Assembly: GCA_910587165.1 (NCBI GenBank)
Contig: CAJUKP010000015.1
Coordinates: forward strand, 1 to 56,917
Reading direction: 5' to 3'
DNA from: an uncultured Duncaniella sp.
GTDB lineage: Bacteria > Bacteroidota > Bacteroidia > Bacteroidales > Muribaculaceae
DNA length: 56,917 nucleotides
Numbering within the stretch: the first letter of the stretch is position 1; each line of letters starts with the position of its first letter. Below the pieces are notes generated by a model that was not told the origin of the DNA, made no database searches, and saw only the letters and a list, made by a program, of their open reading frames with translations. This document shows, piece after piece, positions 34,975 to 42,758 of the stretch. Both the position numbers and the translations under genes were made by a program.

Positions 34975-36450
34975 ATGTTGAGAAAGATACGCATAGCTTT
35001 AGCGCTCCTGTTTTGGATCGGCATAACTCTTCTGTTTCTTGATTTCACGGGCACGGTCCATTTCTGGCTCGGCTGGATGGCGAAGATCCAGTTTCTTCCG
35101 GCCGTGATGGCATTGAACTTTATTGTAGTGATTTTCCTCGTTGCTCTGACTCTCATATTCGGGCGTGTATATTGCTCGGTGATATGTCCGCTCGGAGTGA
35201 TGCAGGATGCCGTGGCGAGGCTCGGACGTATGGGCCGGAGGAATAAAAATAAGTACGGCTATTCCCCCGCCCTGTCCCTGCTTCGCTACGGTTTTCTGGC
35301 TCTTCTGGCAGTATCGGTGATTCTCGGGCTCGGGTCGCTTGCCGCGTTGCTTGCACCTTACAGCACCTACGGGCGCATAGTGTCAGCTCTTGTGGCACCC
35401 GTATATTTATGGGGCAACAATCTCCTTGCCGCCTTGGCCGAGAGGATGGATAGCTATGCATTCTACGAGCGTGAGATATGGATCGTCAGCCTTCCGGTGA
35501 TTCTGACCGCTGCCGGGGCCTTCGCGCTCATTGCCGTGCTGGCCTGGCGGAACGGCCGGACATGGTGCAACACGGTGTGTCCGGTAGGAACTCTGCTCGG
35601 AATCCTGTCACGTTATTCACTGCTCGCGCCTGTGATCGACACGTCAAAATGCAATGGTTGCGGACTATGTTCGCGGCGTTGCAAGGGGGCCTGCATAGAC
35701 AGCCGCAACCATGCCATAGACTATTCCCGCTGCGTGGCCTGCATGGATTGCATCGACACTTGCCATCAGGGTGCCATATCCTATACACGCCGGCGCACGA
35801 AGACGATTCCGGAGACTCCTGAGACCTCGCGCCGTGGTTTCATGGCCCTGGTCGGTGCTATGGCCGGTACCGCCGCACTCAGGGGCGAGGAGAAGATTGT
35901 GGATGGCGGGCTTGCTGTGATTCTTGACAAGAAGACTCCTGTGAGGAAGACCCGTGTGGTTCCTCCCGGGGCGGTGAGTCTGCGTCATCTTGCCAGCCGG
36001 TGCACGGCGTGTCAGTTGTGTGTGTCGGCGTGCCCGAACGGGGTGTTGCGTCCCTCCACCGATGTCATGACATTCATGCAGCCCGAGTCGTCCTATGAGC
36101 GTGGCTACTGCCGCCCGGAATGTACGAAATGTTCGGAAGTGTGTCCGGCGGGTGCGATATTGAAGATCAGCCGCGAGGAGAAATCGTCGGTCCAGATCGG
36201 CCATGCGGTATGGATCAGATCCAACTGTGTGCCTCTGACTGATGGGGTGGAGTGCGGGAACTGCGCCCGCCACTGTCCGGCAGGGGCCATAGTCATGGTG
36301 CCGTCCGATCCGTCTGACGAGACCTCGGTGAAGATACCTGTTGTCAACGATGAGCGGTGCATAGGCTGTGGAGCGTGTGAGAATCTGTGTCCCTCCAGGC
36401 CGTTCAGTGCCATATATGTCGAAGGGCATGAGAACCACAGGGTCATATAA
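34975..36450 (+). CDS. NapH-NapG-like fused Fe-S membrane protein
   Basis: The 491-residue protein looks like two nitrate-reductase accessory proteins joined. The first half (1-275) has four to five membrane helices, the NapH motifs VYCSVICPLG (C67, C71) and WCNTVCPVG (C198, C202), and two 4Fe-4S sites (C226/229/232/236 and C253/256/259/263). At 284-300 an internal Tat-like motif TSRRGFMALVGAMAGTAA begins a NapG-like half with Cys groups at 343-353, 379-390, 418-434 and 462-472. This suggests electron transfer from the quinone pool to exported Fe-S centres. There is no napA or other nitrate reductase gene in the window. It heads an operon with the Fe-S aldo/keto reductase 20 bp downstream, the likely electron partner (inference). 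Confidence 0.88.
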   Translation: MLRKIRIALALLFWIGITLLFLDFTGTVHFWLGWMAKIQFLPAVMALNFIVVIFLVALTLIFGRVYCSVICPLGVMQDAVARLGRMGRRNKNKYGYSPALSLLRYGFLALLAVSVILGLGSLAALLAPYSTYGRIVSALVAPVYLWGNNLLAALAERMDSYAFYEREIWIVSLPVILTAAGAFALIAVLAWRNGRTWCNTVCPVGTLLGILSRYSLLAPVIDTSKCNGCGLCSRRCKGACIDSRNHAIDYSRCVACMDCIDTCHQGAISYTRRRTKTIPETPETSRRGFMALVGAMAGTAALRGEEKIVDGGLAVILDKKTPVRKTRVVPPGAVSLRHLASRCTACQLCVSACPNGVLRPSTDVMTFMQPESSYERGYCRPECTKCSEVCPAGAILKISREEKSSVQIGHAVWIRSNCVPLTDGVECGNCARHCPAGAIVMVPSDPSDETSVKIPVVNDERCIGCGACENLCPSRPFSAIYVEGHENHRVI

Positions 36451-36470
36451 CCAAAAAGAACAACAGAGAT

Positions 36471-37859
36471 ATGAAAGAGATAGACCGCAGGGAGTTTTTG
36501 AAACGTATGGGTGTCGGTGCGGCTGCAGCAGGTGCGGTCATGGCCACAGGTTGCGACTCACGTAAAAATCCGGTCACAGGCACCACCTCACCTCTCGGCC
36601 CCATTCCCAAGGATGCCATGACCTACCGCGTCAATCCGAAGACAGGCGACAAAGTGTCGTTGCTTGGCTATGGGTGTATGCGCTGGCCCACCTTGCCTGA
36701 GGATGACAAGACTCTTGACCAGGAGATGATCAACAGGCTCGTCGACACCGCGATCGAGCATGGAGTCAATTATTTCGACACATCCCCGGCCTATTGCAAG
36801 GGGAAATCGGAAGGGGCTACCGGAATAGCATTGAGCCGACACCCGCGCGACAGTTATTTCATAGCCACCAAGCTCTCCAATTTCTCTCCGTCGACATGGA
36901 GCCGTGAGGCATCACTGGCCATGTATCACAACTCATTCAAGGAACTGCGCACTGATTATATCGACTATATGCTGCTGCATGGTGTCGGTATGGGCGATGA
37001 CGGGATGGAGACATTGCGTGCCCGCTATATCGACAATGGTGTGCTTGATTTCCTGCTCAAGGAACGCGAGGCCGGCCGCATACGCAATCTCGGATTCTCA
37101 TATCATGGAGACATAAAGGTCTTTGACTATCTGCTGTCGCGCCACGATGAGTTCAAATGGGATTTCGTGCAGATACAGATGAACTATCTCGACTGGCATC
37201 ATGCAAGGGAGATCAATCCCCGGAATACGGATGCGTCATATCTCTACGGTGAGCTGGAGAAGCGTGGTATTCCTGCGGTGATAATGGAGCCTCTGCTCGG
37301 TGGCCGCTTGTCTAAAGTACATGACCATGTGGTGGCCCGTCTGAAACAGCGTGAGCCTGACCGTAGTGTGGCTTCATGGGCGTTCCGCTATGCCGGTACT
37401 CCGGCCGGAGTGCTGACTGTGTTGAGCGGAATGACATATATGGAGCATCTGGAGGACAACCTGCGCACCTACGCTCCTCTCAAGCCTCTCACCCCCGAGG
37501 AGACTGAATATCTGTATGCCACTGCCGACATCATGGTTCAGTTTCCGACAATACCGTGCAATGACTGCAAGTATTGTATGCCATGCCCTTACGGACTGGA
37601 TATCCCCGGGATATTGACCCACTACAACAAGTGTGTCAACCAGGGCAATGTTCCTGAAAGCGCCCAGGCCGCCAATTATCGTGAGGCGCGCCGTGCTTTC
37701 CTTGTCGGATATGACCGGTCGGTGCCTCGCCTGCGGCAGGCCGACCACTGCATAGGGTGCGGTCAGTGCAATCCGCATTGTCCTCAGAATATAGACATCC
37801 CCGCCGAGATGCAGCGCATAGACCGTTTTGTCGAACACCTGAAACAGGGGACACTATGA
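36471..37859 (+). CDS. Exported aldo/keto reductase with 4Fe-4S domain
   Basis: The 462-residue product has a twin-arginine signal (DRREFLKRMG, residues 5-14) ending in a possible lipobox (MATGC, Cys28). An aldo/keto reductase barrel follows with the full tetrad D103, Y108 (FDTSPAY), K134 (ATKLSN) and H170 (MLLHGVG). The C-terminal ferredoxin-like part has CNDCKYCMPCPYG and CIGCGQCNPHCPQ. Export is odd because NAD(P)H is absent outside the cytoplasm; reduction through its Fe-S clusters by the NapHG-like neighbour would solve this (inference). The substrate is unknown. The stop overlaps the DUF1893 start by 4 bp (ATGA at 37856-37859). Confidence 0.92.
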   Translation: MKEIDRREFLKRMGVGAAAAGAVMATGCDSRKNPVTGTTSPLGPIPKDAMTYRVNPKTGDKVSLLGYGCMRWPTLPEDDKTLDQEMINRLVDTAIEHGVNYFDTSPAYCKGKSEGATGIALSRHPRDSYFIATKLSNFSPSTWSREASLAMYHNSFKELRTDYIDYMLLHGVGMGDDGMETLRARYIDNGVLDFLLKEREAGRIRNLGFSYHGDIKVFDYLLSRHDEFKWDFVQIQMNYLDWHHAREINPRNTDASYLYGELEKRGIPAVIMEPLLGGRLSKVHDHVVARLKQREPDRSVASWAFRYAGTPAGVLTVLSGMTYMEHLEDNLRTYAPLKPLTPEETEYLYATADIMVQFPTIPCNDCKYCMPCPYGLDIPGILTHYNKCVNQGNVPESAQAANYREARRAFLVGYDRSVPRLRQADHCIGCGQCNPHCPQNIDIPAEMQRIDRFVEHLKQGTL

Positions 37860-38272
37860 TGAATCCTCCGGTAGATATTCTCGGCTCAGGTCCTTTCACG
37901 CTCGCCGTGGCCAATCATGGCGAGATACGCACCTTCACCCGCCGTGGAGTGGCCGACCTGTTGGAGCTTCTTGCTGACGGGGCGGATTTTTTGCGTGGAG
38001 CCGCTGTGGCCGACAAGGTAGTGGGCCGGGCTGCTGCGTCAATCATGGTCATCGGCGGTGTCGCACGTCTGCACACACGGGTCATGAGCCGTCAGGCCCT
38101 CGGGATTCTTGACGGGAGCGGGATGGAGGTGGAGTATGACGGGTTGACCGATCATATCATCAACCGCCGCGGTGACGGTTGGTGTCCGCTCGAGAATATA
38201 TGCCGCAATCTCGACACTCCGGAAGAGTGTCTCATGGAAATACGTAAATTCTTTGAAAACAATGCAAACTGA
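37856..38272 (+). CDS. DUF1893 domain protein
   Basis: The start at 37856 gives 138 residues, MMNPPVDILGSGPFTLAVAN; frames starting further upstream lie inside the reductase gene. Conserved blocks are FTLAVANHGEIRTFTRRGVADLLELL, written here as two parts (FTLAVANHGEIRTF and GVADLLELL), DKVVGRAAASIMVIGGVARL, and a late GWCPLENICRNL. This fits DUF1893, whose structure in Thermotoga (TM1506) resembles the deaminase fold, with no enzyme activity assigned. Translational coupling to the reductase and an 11-bp overlap with the ECF S-component gene argue for a shared task. Confidence 0.85.
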   Translation: MMNPPVDILGSGPFTLAVANHGEIRTFTRRGVADLLELLADGADFLRGAAVADKVVGRAAASIMVIGGVARLHTRVMSRQALGILDGSGMEVEYDGLTDHIINRRGDGWCPLENICRNLDTPEECLMEIRKFFENNAN

Positions 38273-38771
38273 CAATAGCCTCAATCTTCATCGCCTCTCA
38301 CTTTCGGAGTGGCGCACATATTTTTATGCCCTTCTGTTCACAGCCGGCAACATTCTGTTTCCTCAGATCTGCCATCTCATCCCTGACGGCGGACATATAT
38401 TCCTCCCCATATACTTCTTCACGCTTATAGGAGCATTCCGTTATGGCTGGAGAGTGGGTCTGCTGACAGCAGTGGCTTCACCGCTCGTCAACTCCCTGTT
38501 GTTCGGGATGCCTCCGGTGACGGCACTTCCCGCCATAATGCTAAAATCGGTTCTTCTGGCGCTTTTCGCCTCACTTGCAGCTGAAAGAAGCCGGAGTGCA
38601 GGGCTTATCACCATAGGGTGTGTTGTCATATCATACCAACTTGTGGGAATGGCTGGGGAGTGGCTTCTGACAGGTTCGGCTACCGCCGTGCTTTCCGACA
38701 TACGGCTCGGCTTCCCCGGCCTTCTCATCCAGATCTTCGGCGGATGGGGATTGCTGAGAATGATGAAATAA
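38262..38771 (+). CDS. ECF transporter S-component-like membrane protein
   Basis: The ATG at 38262 gives 169 residues with about five or six hydrophobic helices, for example YFYALLFTAGNILFPQICHL, IFLPIYFFTLIGAFRYGWRV, AIMLKSVLLALFASLAAERS and LITIGCVVISYQLVGMAGEW. Size and the GAFRYGWRVGLLTAVASPLVN stretch (given here as GAFRYGWRV and GLLTAVASPLVN) fit substrate-binding S-components of energy-coupling-factor importers. No EcfA/EcfT genes are adjacent, so it would use a shared module. The ligand is unknown. It overlaps the DUF1893 gene by 11 bp and closes the operon before the hairpin at 38799. Confidence 0.8.
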   Translation: MQTDNSLNLHRLSLSEWRTYFYALLFTAGNILFPQICHLIPDGGHIFLPIYFFTLIGAFRYGWRVGLLTAVASPLVNSLLFGMPPVTALPAIMLKSVLLALFASLAAERSRSAGLITIGCVVISYQLVGMAGEWLLTGSATAVLSDIRLGFPGLLIQIFGGWGLLRMMK

Positions 38772-38798
38772 TACTGAGCCTCTGTCAGATATCAGAAA

Positions 38799-38851
38799 AA
38801 TAACCGGTTCCTATGTTTGCGCTTTCATCACATACATAGGAACCGGTTATT
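38799..38851. terminator. 17-bp hairpin between the ECF operon and the ATPase island
   Basis: The arms 38799-38815 and 38835-38851 are perfectly complementary, with a 19-nt loop. Read on the minus strand, the hairpin is followed by a T-rich run, so it can also end the nuclease/ATPase transcript. It insulates two convergent units. Confidence 0.85.
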
Positions 38852-38872
38852 ATTCTTATGCGGTATTGCTTA

Positions 38873-38881
38873 GGGCTTGTT
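38873..38881. repeat. Direct repeat at left edge of AT-rich island
   Basis: GGGCTTGTT here recurs at 41160-41168 on the other side of the ATPase/nuclease pair, and CGGTAT precedes both copies by 6-10 nt. It could be an integration scar or chance. Confidence 0.35.
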
Positions 38882-38884
38882 TAA

Positions 38885-39586
38885 TTAACTTTTGATATAA
38901 TCGTCAATATTTAATGTCACAGAATCTTTACCCTCAGGGACTGAAATATGGTAAAGCTCAATTTTGGGGAATATACCTCTGTCTCCAAGTCTCAAACCGG
39001 ATAAGCAAGAACATTGAACTGGCGTGAGCAATGCCTTGTGCACATTGTCGGTAGGTCTGTGAATGTTATCTTTTAGGAACAGTTTTAACGCAAGACTCAT
39101 ATCAGGCTTTATCCTATTATACGGTAACATATCGGCTTTCCTCAGATTGACGATGAATTCAGAAGTTGGGGCATGACTCACAATGAATCCTTTAATGATG
39201 TACTCTTCTATCCGGTAACAGGGAGAAATATGAAACAACATATTGGCTTTGATGAAGGAAGATATAATCTGAGTCTTAGCCTTGAAAAGCTGGATGGAAT
39301 CAAACTTGGACTTCAATTCAGTAAGAAACATATATTTTTTCCCTTCTTTTTCAAAGAAAATGATACCATCACAATCTTTTCTGAATATTTCGGGAGAATT
39401 TGCTCCTTCGAAAAATGGCTTCATATCCTTTGCCAGATCATGGTTCAGATGGAAGAAGTCTGAATTGGTCCATGTCACACGTTTTACGGATGCACCACTA
39501 TCATGCTCCATAATATTCACGCTGCCTTGGTGAACAGGGGCATAATATTTCGGAAGTATGTTGCTGACAAAATCTTGAATCGCCAT
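38885..39586 (-). CDS. Putative PD-(D/E)XK-like nuclease, partner of ATPase
   Basis: I know no named family for this 233-residue protein. Residues 66-106 carry a pattern like the PD-(D/E)XK nuclease core: E66, D73 (KDCDGIIFF), a beta-hairpin, E90-x-K92 (MFLTELKSKF), then Q106 (FKAKTQIISS) where RecB-like members have a conserved Gln. The rest is mixed alpha/beta with no signal or membrane segment. It starts 3 nt after the ATPase stop, so the two genes form one unit. Base composition is visibly AT-rich compared with the prfC and ECF genes on either side. A plausible role is the cutting arm of a defence system; this is inference from motif and context. Confidence 0.8.
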   Translation of the reverse strand: MAIQDFVSNILPKYYAPVHQGSVNIMEHDSGASVKRVTWTNSDFFHLNHDLAKDMKPFFEGANSPEIFRKDCDGIIFFEKEGKKYMFLTELKSKFDSIQLFKAKTQIISSFIKANMLFHISPCYRIEEYIIKGFIVSHAPTSEFIVNLRKADMLPYNRIKPDMSLALKLFLKDNIHRPTDNVHKALLTPVQCSCLSGLRLGDRGIFPKIELYHISVPEGKDSVTLNIDDYIKS

Positions 39587-39589
39587 AAC

Positions 39590-40885
39590 CTATTCTTGTT
39601 CTTCTTGATCATTTTCGCCCTCAGGTTCAAACTCGTTGATCCTATAAGAGATATCGAACTCATCCATTATGACATTGTGAAATGAGGTAAATGGAATTGT
39701 GTTGGATTCAATGACATCAAGTTCTTTGATTTCTGTCAACCCGTCATTGCGCCGGTAAAGGAAATAAGCACCGATTCTTGCCGGATCAATCAACGTTTGC
39801 GGGAGAATTCCTATTTCACTTAAAGTTTTATCAACAGACTCAGACGGATGCCTCTCTTTTATTGCATACATACGTGTGAGCTGATTGAGGCGCTTGATGA
39901 AATAGTCGCTGTGGGTGGTTATTTGCATATGACAGTTTTGAGAAACGGCATATCCAATAAGGTCAGCAACGTGACGTTGGCGCTCCGGATGAAGGTGTGC
40001 TTCAGGTTCCTCAAATAATATGGATGTCTTGTTCAATACGAATTTGTTGAGCATCATGACGAAAGGAGCAAGTTCCTTCACGGAGGAGGCTGCTGCGGTA
40101 AGAGGCATCAAGATGCCATCAGTCGTAGTGAATGTTATATCATTATCTGATTGGGCTATTTTCCCATTATTAGCTTTTTGGATGATGGAGTCCAGCGGTT
40201 TGCTTTCCTCGACCTTGTTTTTCGATGGCCGGACAAGGGCTGCCTTTAAGTCAAAGAATTCATCATACATTCCTGAACGGAATGCAGGTCTTTCGTTAAG
40301 CTCCATAAGCGCCCCGCGAGATGGTGGGAGAATATAGTCCGCGAAGTTTATGTATTCATCAAACATTGCATCCGAAAGCTCTGCTCTGATAAGGGTCTCG
40401 AAAACCCTGGCATTGATTTTTGATGAGTCTGAAAGAATATTATAGGTAAACTTATTGGTCGAGATGTTATAAATCACACTCTCTGCATTGCTTAATCCGG
40501 CGATTTCTTCAGTGTATGTGAATTTGATAGATTCATCTGCGAATGGCCAATTTATTTCTACATCACCGTTGAATGAATCATAGCCGATAAGATAGCCGAT
40601 ATAATTGATAGCATCTTTATTTATCCAGTCAAAGAGATCCCGCATGGGTATCTCAAGAATCGTGTCCCCAGACTTGACATTCTGAAGAAGTTCGTTGAAG
40701 TCGTATCCATCGAAATAGTGGGCCAACCTATCGCTTCCGAGAACCGCATAGACGTAATGAGCCAAAAAAGCCACATAGCTTTTTCCAAGTCCGGATTCGC
40801 CCATGAAAATCATGAACGGGCGTAACGTTATTTCAGAGTCGGTCACGGCTCCAAGCCTATTTATCTTGATTCTCATTTTATCCAT
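39590..40885 (-). CDS. SMC/ABC-like AAA ATPase, defence-type
   Basis: The 431-residue cytoplasmic ATPase (ATG at 40885) has Walker A GESGLGKS (29-36), an ABC-signature-like AAASSVKEL (264-272), Walker B SILFEEPEAHLHPE (288-301) and a switch His in TTHSD (H325). The layout is that of AAA_15/AAA_21 OLD- or RecF-like ATPases that sit with nucleases in defence systems. The region between the motifs (about 60-260) is a family-specific insertion. The C-terminus is acidic (EPEGENDQEEQE). There is no TOPRIM domain, unlike OLD or Gabija GajA. One 60-bp line I counted (40441-40500) is 37% GC, against 55% in a prfC line (42361-42420), suggesting transfer. It is the first gene of a two-gene unit. Confidence 0.88.
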   Translation of the reverse strand: MDKMRIKINRLGAVTDSEITLRPFMIFMGESGLGKSYVAFLAHYVYAVLGSDRLAHYFDGYDFNELLQNVKSGDTILEIPMRDLFDWINKDAINYIGYLIGYDSFNGDVEINWPFADESIKFTYTEEIAGLSNAESVIYNISTNKFTYNILSDSSKINARVFETLIRAELSDAMFDEYINFADYILPPSRGALMELNERPAFRSGMYDEFFDLKAALVRPSKNKVEESKPLDSIIQKANNGKIAQSDNDITFTTTDGILMPLTAAASSVKELAPFVMMLNKFVLNKTSILFEEPEAHLHPERQRHVADLIGYAVSQNCHMQITTHSDYFIKRLNQLTRMYAIKERHPSESVDKTLSEIGILPQTLIDPARIGAYFLYRRNDGLTEIKELDVIESNTIPFTSFHNVIMDEFDISYRINEFEPEGENDQEEQE

Positions 40886-40911
40886 AATCGCAATACTGTC
40901 TTGTTCTCCTG

Positions 40912-40919
40912 CAAATTTA
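40912..40919 (-). promoter_or_regulatory. -7 box of the ATPase/nuclease unit
   Basis: The minus strand reads TAAATTTG (40919-40912), an exact match, 26 nt before the ATG at 40885. No TTG lies at 19-21 nt upstream; one is at 16. The 291-bp gap 40886-41176 otherwise holds only AT-rich sequence and the prfC terminator. Confidence 0.6.
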
Positions 40920-41107
40920 GCTAATTCCTTGACAACAATATAAAAATTGTTCTATTTTTAATACTATTTATAGTTTAAAGGTAACCCTTGGTATATCCGA
41001 TGACATAAACTTTCATGGCAGTCTCTTGCTATAAACCAGAATTTCATAATCTTTGCGATTGACAAGTGTCCATCCCATTTCTCCTCATCACGCCATATCC
41101 GCGTAAA

Positions 41108-41143
41108 ACAACCCCCTCCAAGGTTTGTCGTGGAGGGGGTTGT
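41108..41143 (-). terminator. prfC terminator
   Basis: ACAACCCCCTCCA (41108-41120) pairs perfectly with TGGAGGGGGTTGT (41131-41143), with a 10-nt loop. On the minus strand TTTTA follows. It lies 33 bp past the prfC stop. Confidence 0.9.
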
Positions 41144-41159
41144 CGGTATGTTGTTATCC

Positions 41160-41168
41160 GGGCTTGTT
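41160..41168. repeat. Direct repeat at right edge of AT-rich island
   Basis: GGGCTTGTT is identical to 38873-38881. Together the copies bracket the ATPase/nuclease pair plus the prfC terminator. Confidence 0.35.
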
Positions 41169-41176
41169 GGAATCCC

Positions 41177-42754
41177 TTAAAACTCGCTGGAGAAGTGGAA
41201 TCTTATCTTGGGGAAATCGCTCTGCGCCATCTGGAGCACATAGTTTGAGTCGGCGAGGAATACGTCGCGGCCCTCCTTGTCGGTGGCCATGAACTGGTGC
41301 TTGCGTTTCTTGAAGGCAGCGAGGGCCTCGTCGTCATCGCTTTCTATCCAGCAGGCTTTGTAGAGAGATATGGGTTCCCATCGGCATTGTGCGCCATATT
41401 CGTGCTCGAGACGGTATTGTATCACCTCGAACTGGAGCTGACCGACGGTGCCGATGATGCGTCGTCCGTTGAACTGGTTGGTGAAAAGCTGTGCAACGCC
41501 TTCGTCCATGAGCTGCTGGATTCCCTTGTCGAGCTGCTTTGATTTCATGGGGTCGGCGTTCTCGATGTATTTGAACATCTCGGGCGAGAAACTTGGCAGG
41601 CCCTTGTAGTGTATGGACTCGCCTGATGTCAGGGTGTCGCCGATCTTGAAGTTGCCGGTGTCGGGTATGCCGACGATGTCGCCGGGATATGCCTCGTCGA
41701 CAATGCTTTTCTTCTGGGCCATGAAGGCGGTAGGAGCGGCAAATTTAAGACTTTTGCCCAAACGCATATGTTTGTAGGGGGCGTTGCGTTCGAATTTTCC
41801 GGAGCAGACTTTGACGAAGGCTATGCAGGAGCGGTGGTTGGGGTCCATGTTGGCATGGATCTTGAACACGAATCCCGAGAATCCCTCCTCGTCGGGCTTC
41901 ACTTCGCGCTCCTCGGCCATGACCGGTTTGGGAGCCGGGGCTATCTTGACGAAGCAGTCGAGCAGCTCCTTGACTCCGAATGTGTTGAGCGCCGATCCGA
42001 AGAACACCGGGGCGACCTCGCCGCGCAGATAGGCCTGTTCGTCGAACTCGGGATATACTCCCTCGATGAGCTCGAGGTCTTCCCTTAGCTTCGAGGCATC
42101 TTTCTCGCCCACGGCCTCGTCGACACGCGGATCGTCCACCGAGTCGATCTCAACACGTTCGCTGACCCTCTGTTTGTCGGGGGTGAAGAGATCAAGGGAA
42201 TGTTCGTAGATATTGTAGACACCTTTGAACTTCTCTCCGATGTTGATCGGCCATGAAAGCGGACGCACGGCGATCTTCAGCTCGCTTTCGAGCTCGTCGA
42301 GAATGTCGAACGGGTCGCGACCCTCGCGGTCGAGCTTGTTGACGAAGATGATCACGGGGGTGTTGCGCATACGGCATACCTCCATGAGTTTTCTTGTCTG
42401 CCGCTCCACGCCTTTGGCCACGTCCACCACAATGATCACACTGTCGACAGCGGTGAGTGTGCGGTATGTGTCCTCGGCAAAGTCCTGGTGGCCGGGAGTG
42501 TCGAGGATATTTATCTTATAGTCGCCATAGTTGAATCCCATCACAGATGTGGCCACCGAGATGCCACGCTGCTTCTCGATTTCCATCCAGTCGGATGTGG
42601 CGGTCTTCTTGATCTTGTTTGATTTCACAGCGCCGGCGATGTGTATGGCGCCACCGAAGAGCAGCAGCTTCTCGGTGAGGGTGGTTTTGCCGGCATCGGG
42701 GTGCGATATGATAGCAAAGGTGCGCCGGCGGGCGATTTCTTCTTTAAGAGCCAT
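41177..42754 (-). CDS. prfC: Peptide chain release factor 3
   Basis: RF3 is a translational GTPase that recycles RF1/RF2 from the ribosome after termination. The 525-residue product is full length. It has G1 HPDAGKTTLTEK (about 18-29), switch I with KQRGISVATSV, G3 LDTPGHQDF, and G4 FVNKLDREGRDP, then domains II and III with GRRIIGTVGQLQFEVIQYRL, the hallmark of RF3 over EF-G. The start MALKEEIARRRTFAIISHPD is the usual one. rfbC lies 4 bp upstream on the same strand, so the two share a transcript despite unrelated roles. Confidence 0.98.
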   Translation of the reverse strand: MALKEEIARRRTFAIISHPDAGKTTLTEKLLLFGGAIHIAGAVKSNKIKKTATSDWMEIEKQRGISVATSVMGFNYGDYKINILDTPGHQDFAEDTYRTLTAVDSVIIVVDVAKGVERQTRKLMEVCRMRNTPVIIFVNKLDREGRDPFDILDELESELKIAVRPLSWPINIGEKFKGVYNIYEHSLDLFTPDKQRVSERVEIDSVDDPRVDEAVGEKDASKLREDLELIEGVYPEFDEQAYLRGEVAPVFFGSALNTFGVKELLDCFVKIAPAPKPVMAEEREVKPDEEGFSGFVFKIHANMDPNHRSCIAFVKVCSGKFERNAPYKHMRLGKSLKFAAPTAFMAQKKSIVDEAYPGDIVGIPDTGNFKIGDTLTSGESIHYKGLPSFSPEMFKYIENADPMKSKQLDKGIQQLMDEGVAQLFTNQFNGRRIIGTVGQLQFEVIQYRLEHEYGAQCRWEPISLYKACWIESDDDEALAAFKKRKHQFMATDKEGRDVFLADSNYVLQMAQSDFPKIRFHFSSEF

Positions 42755-42758
42755 GTGG

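Noticed and set aside
35665..36438. 257-residue open frame on the minus strand
   Set aside because: Antisense to the NapHG-like gene, whose Cys motifs are unmistakable; the His/Arg-rich translation is typical of a shadow frame.
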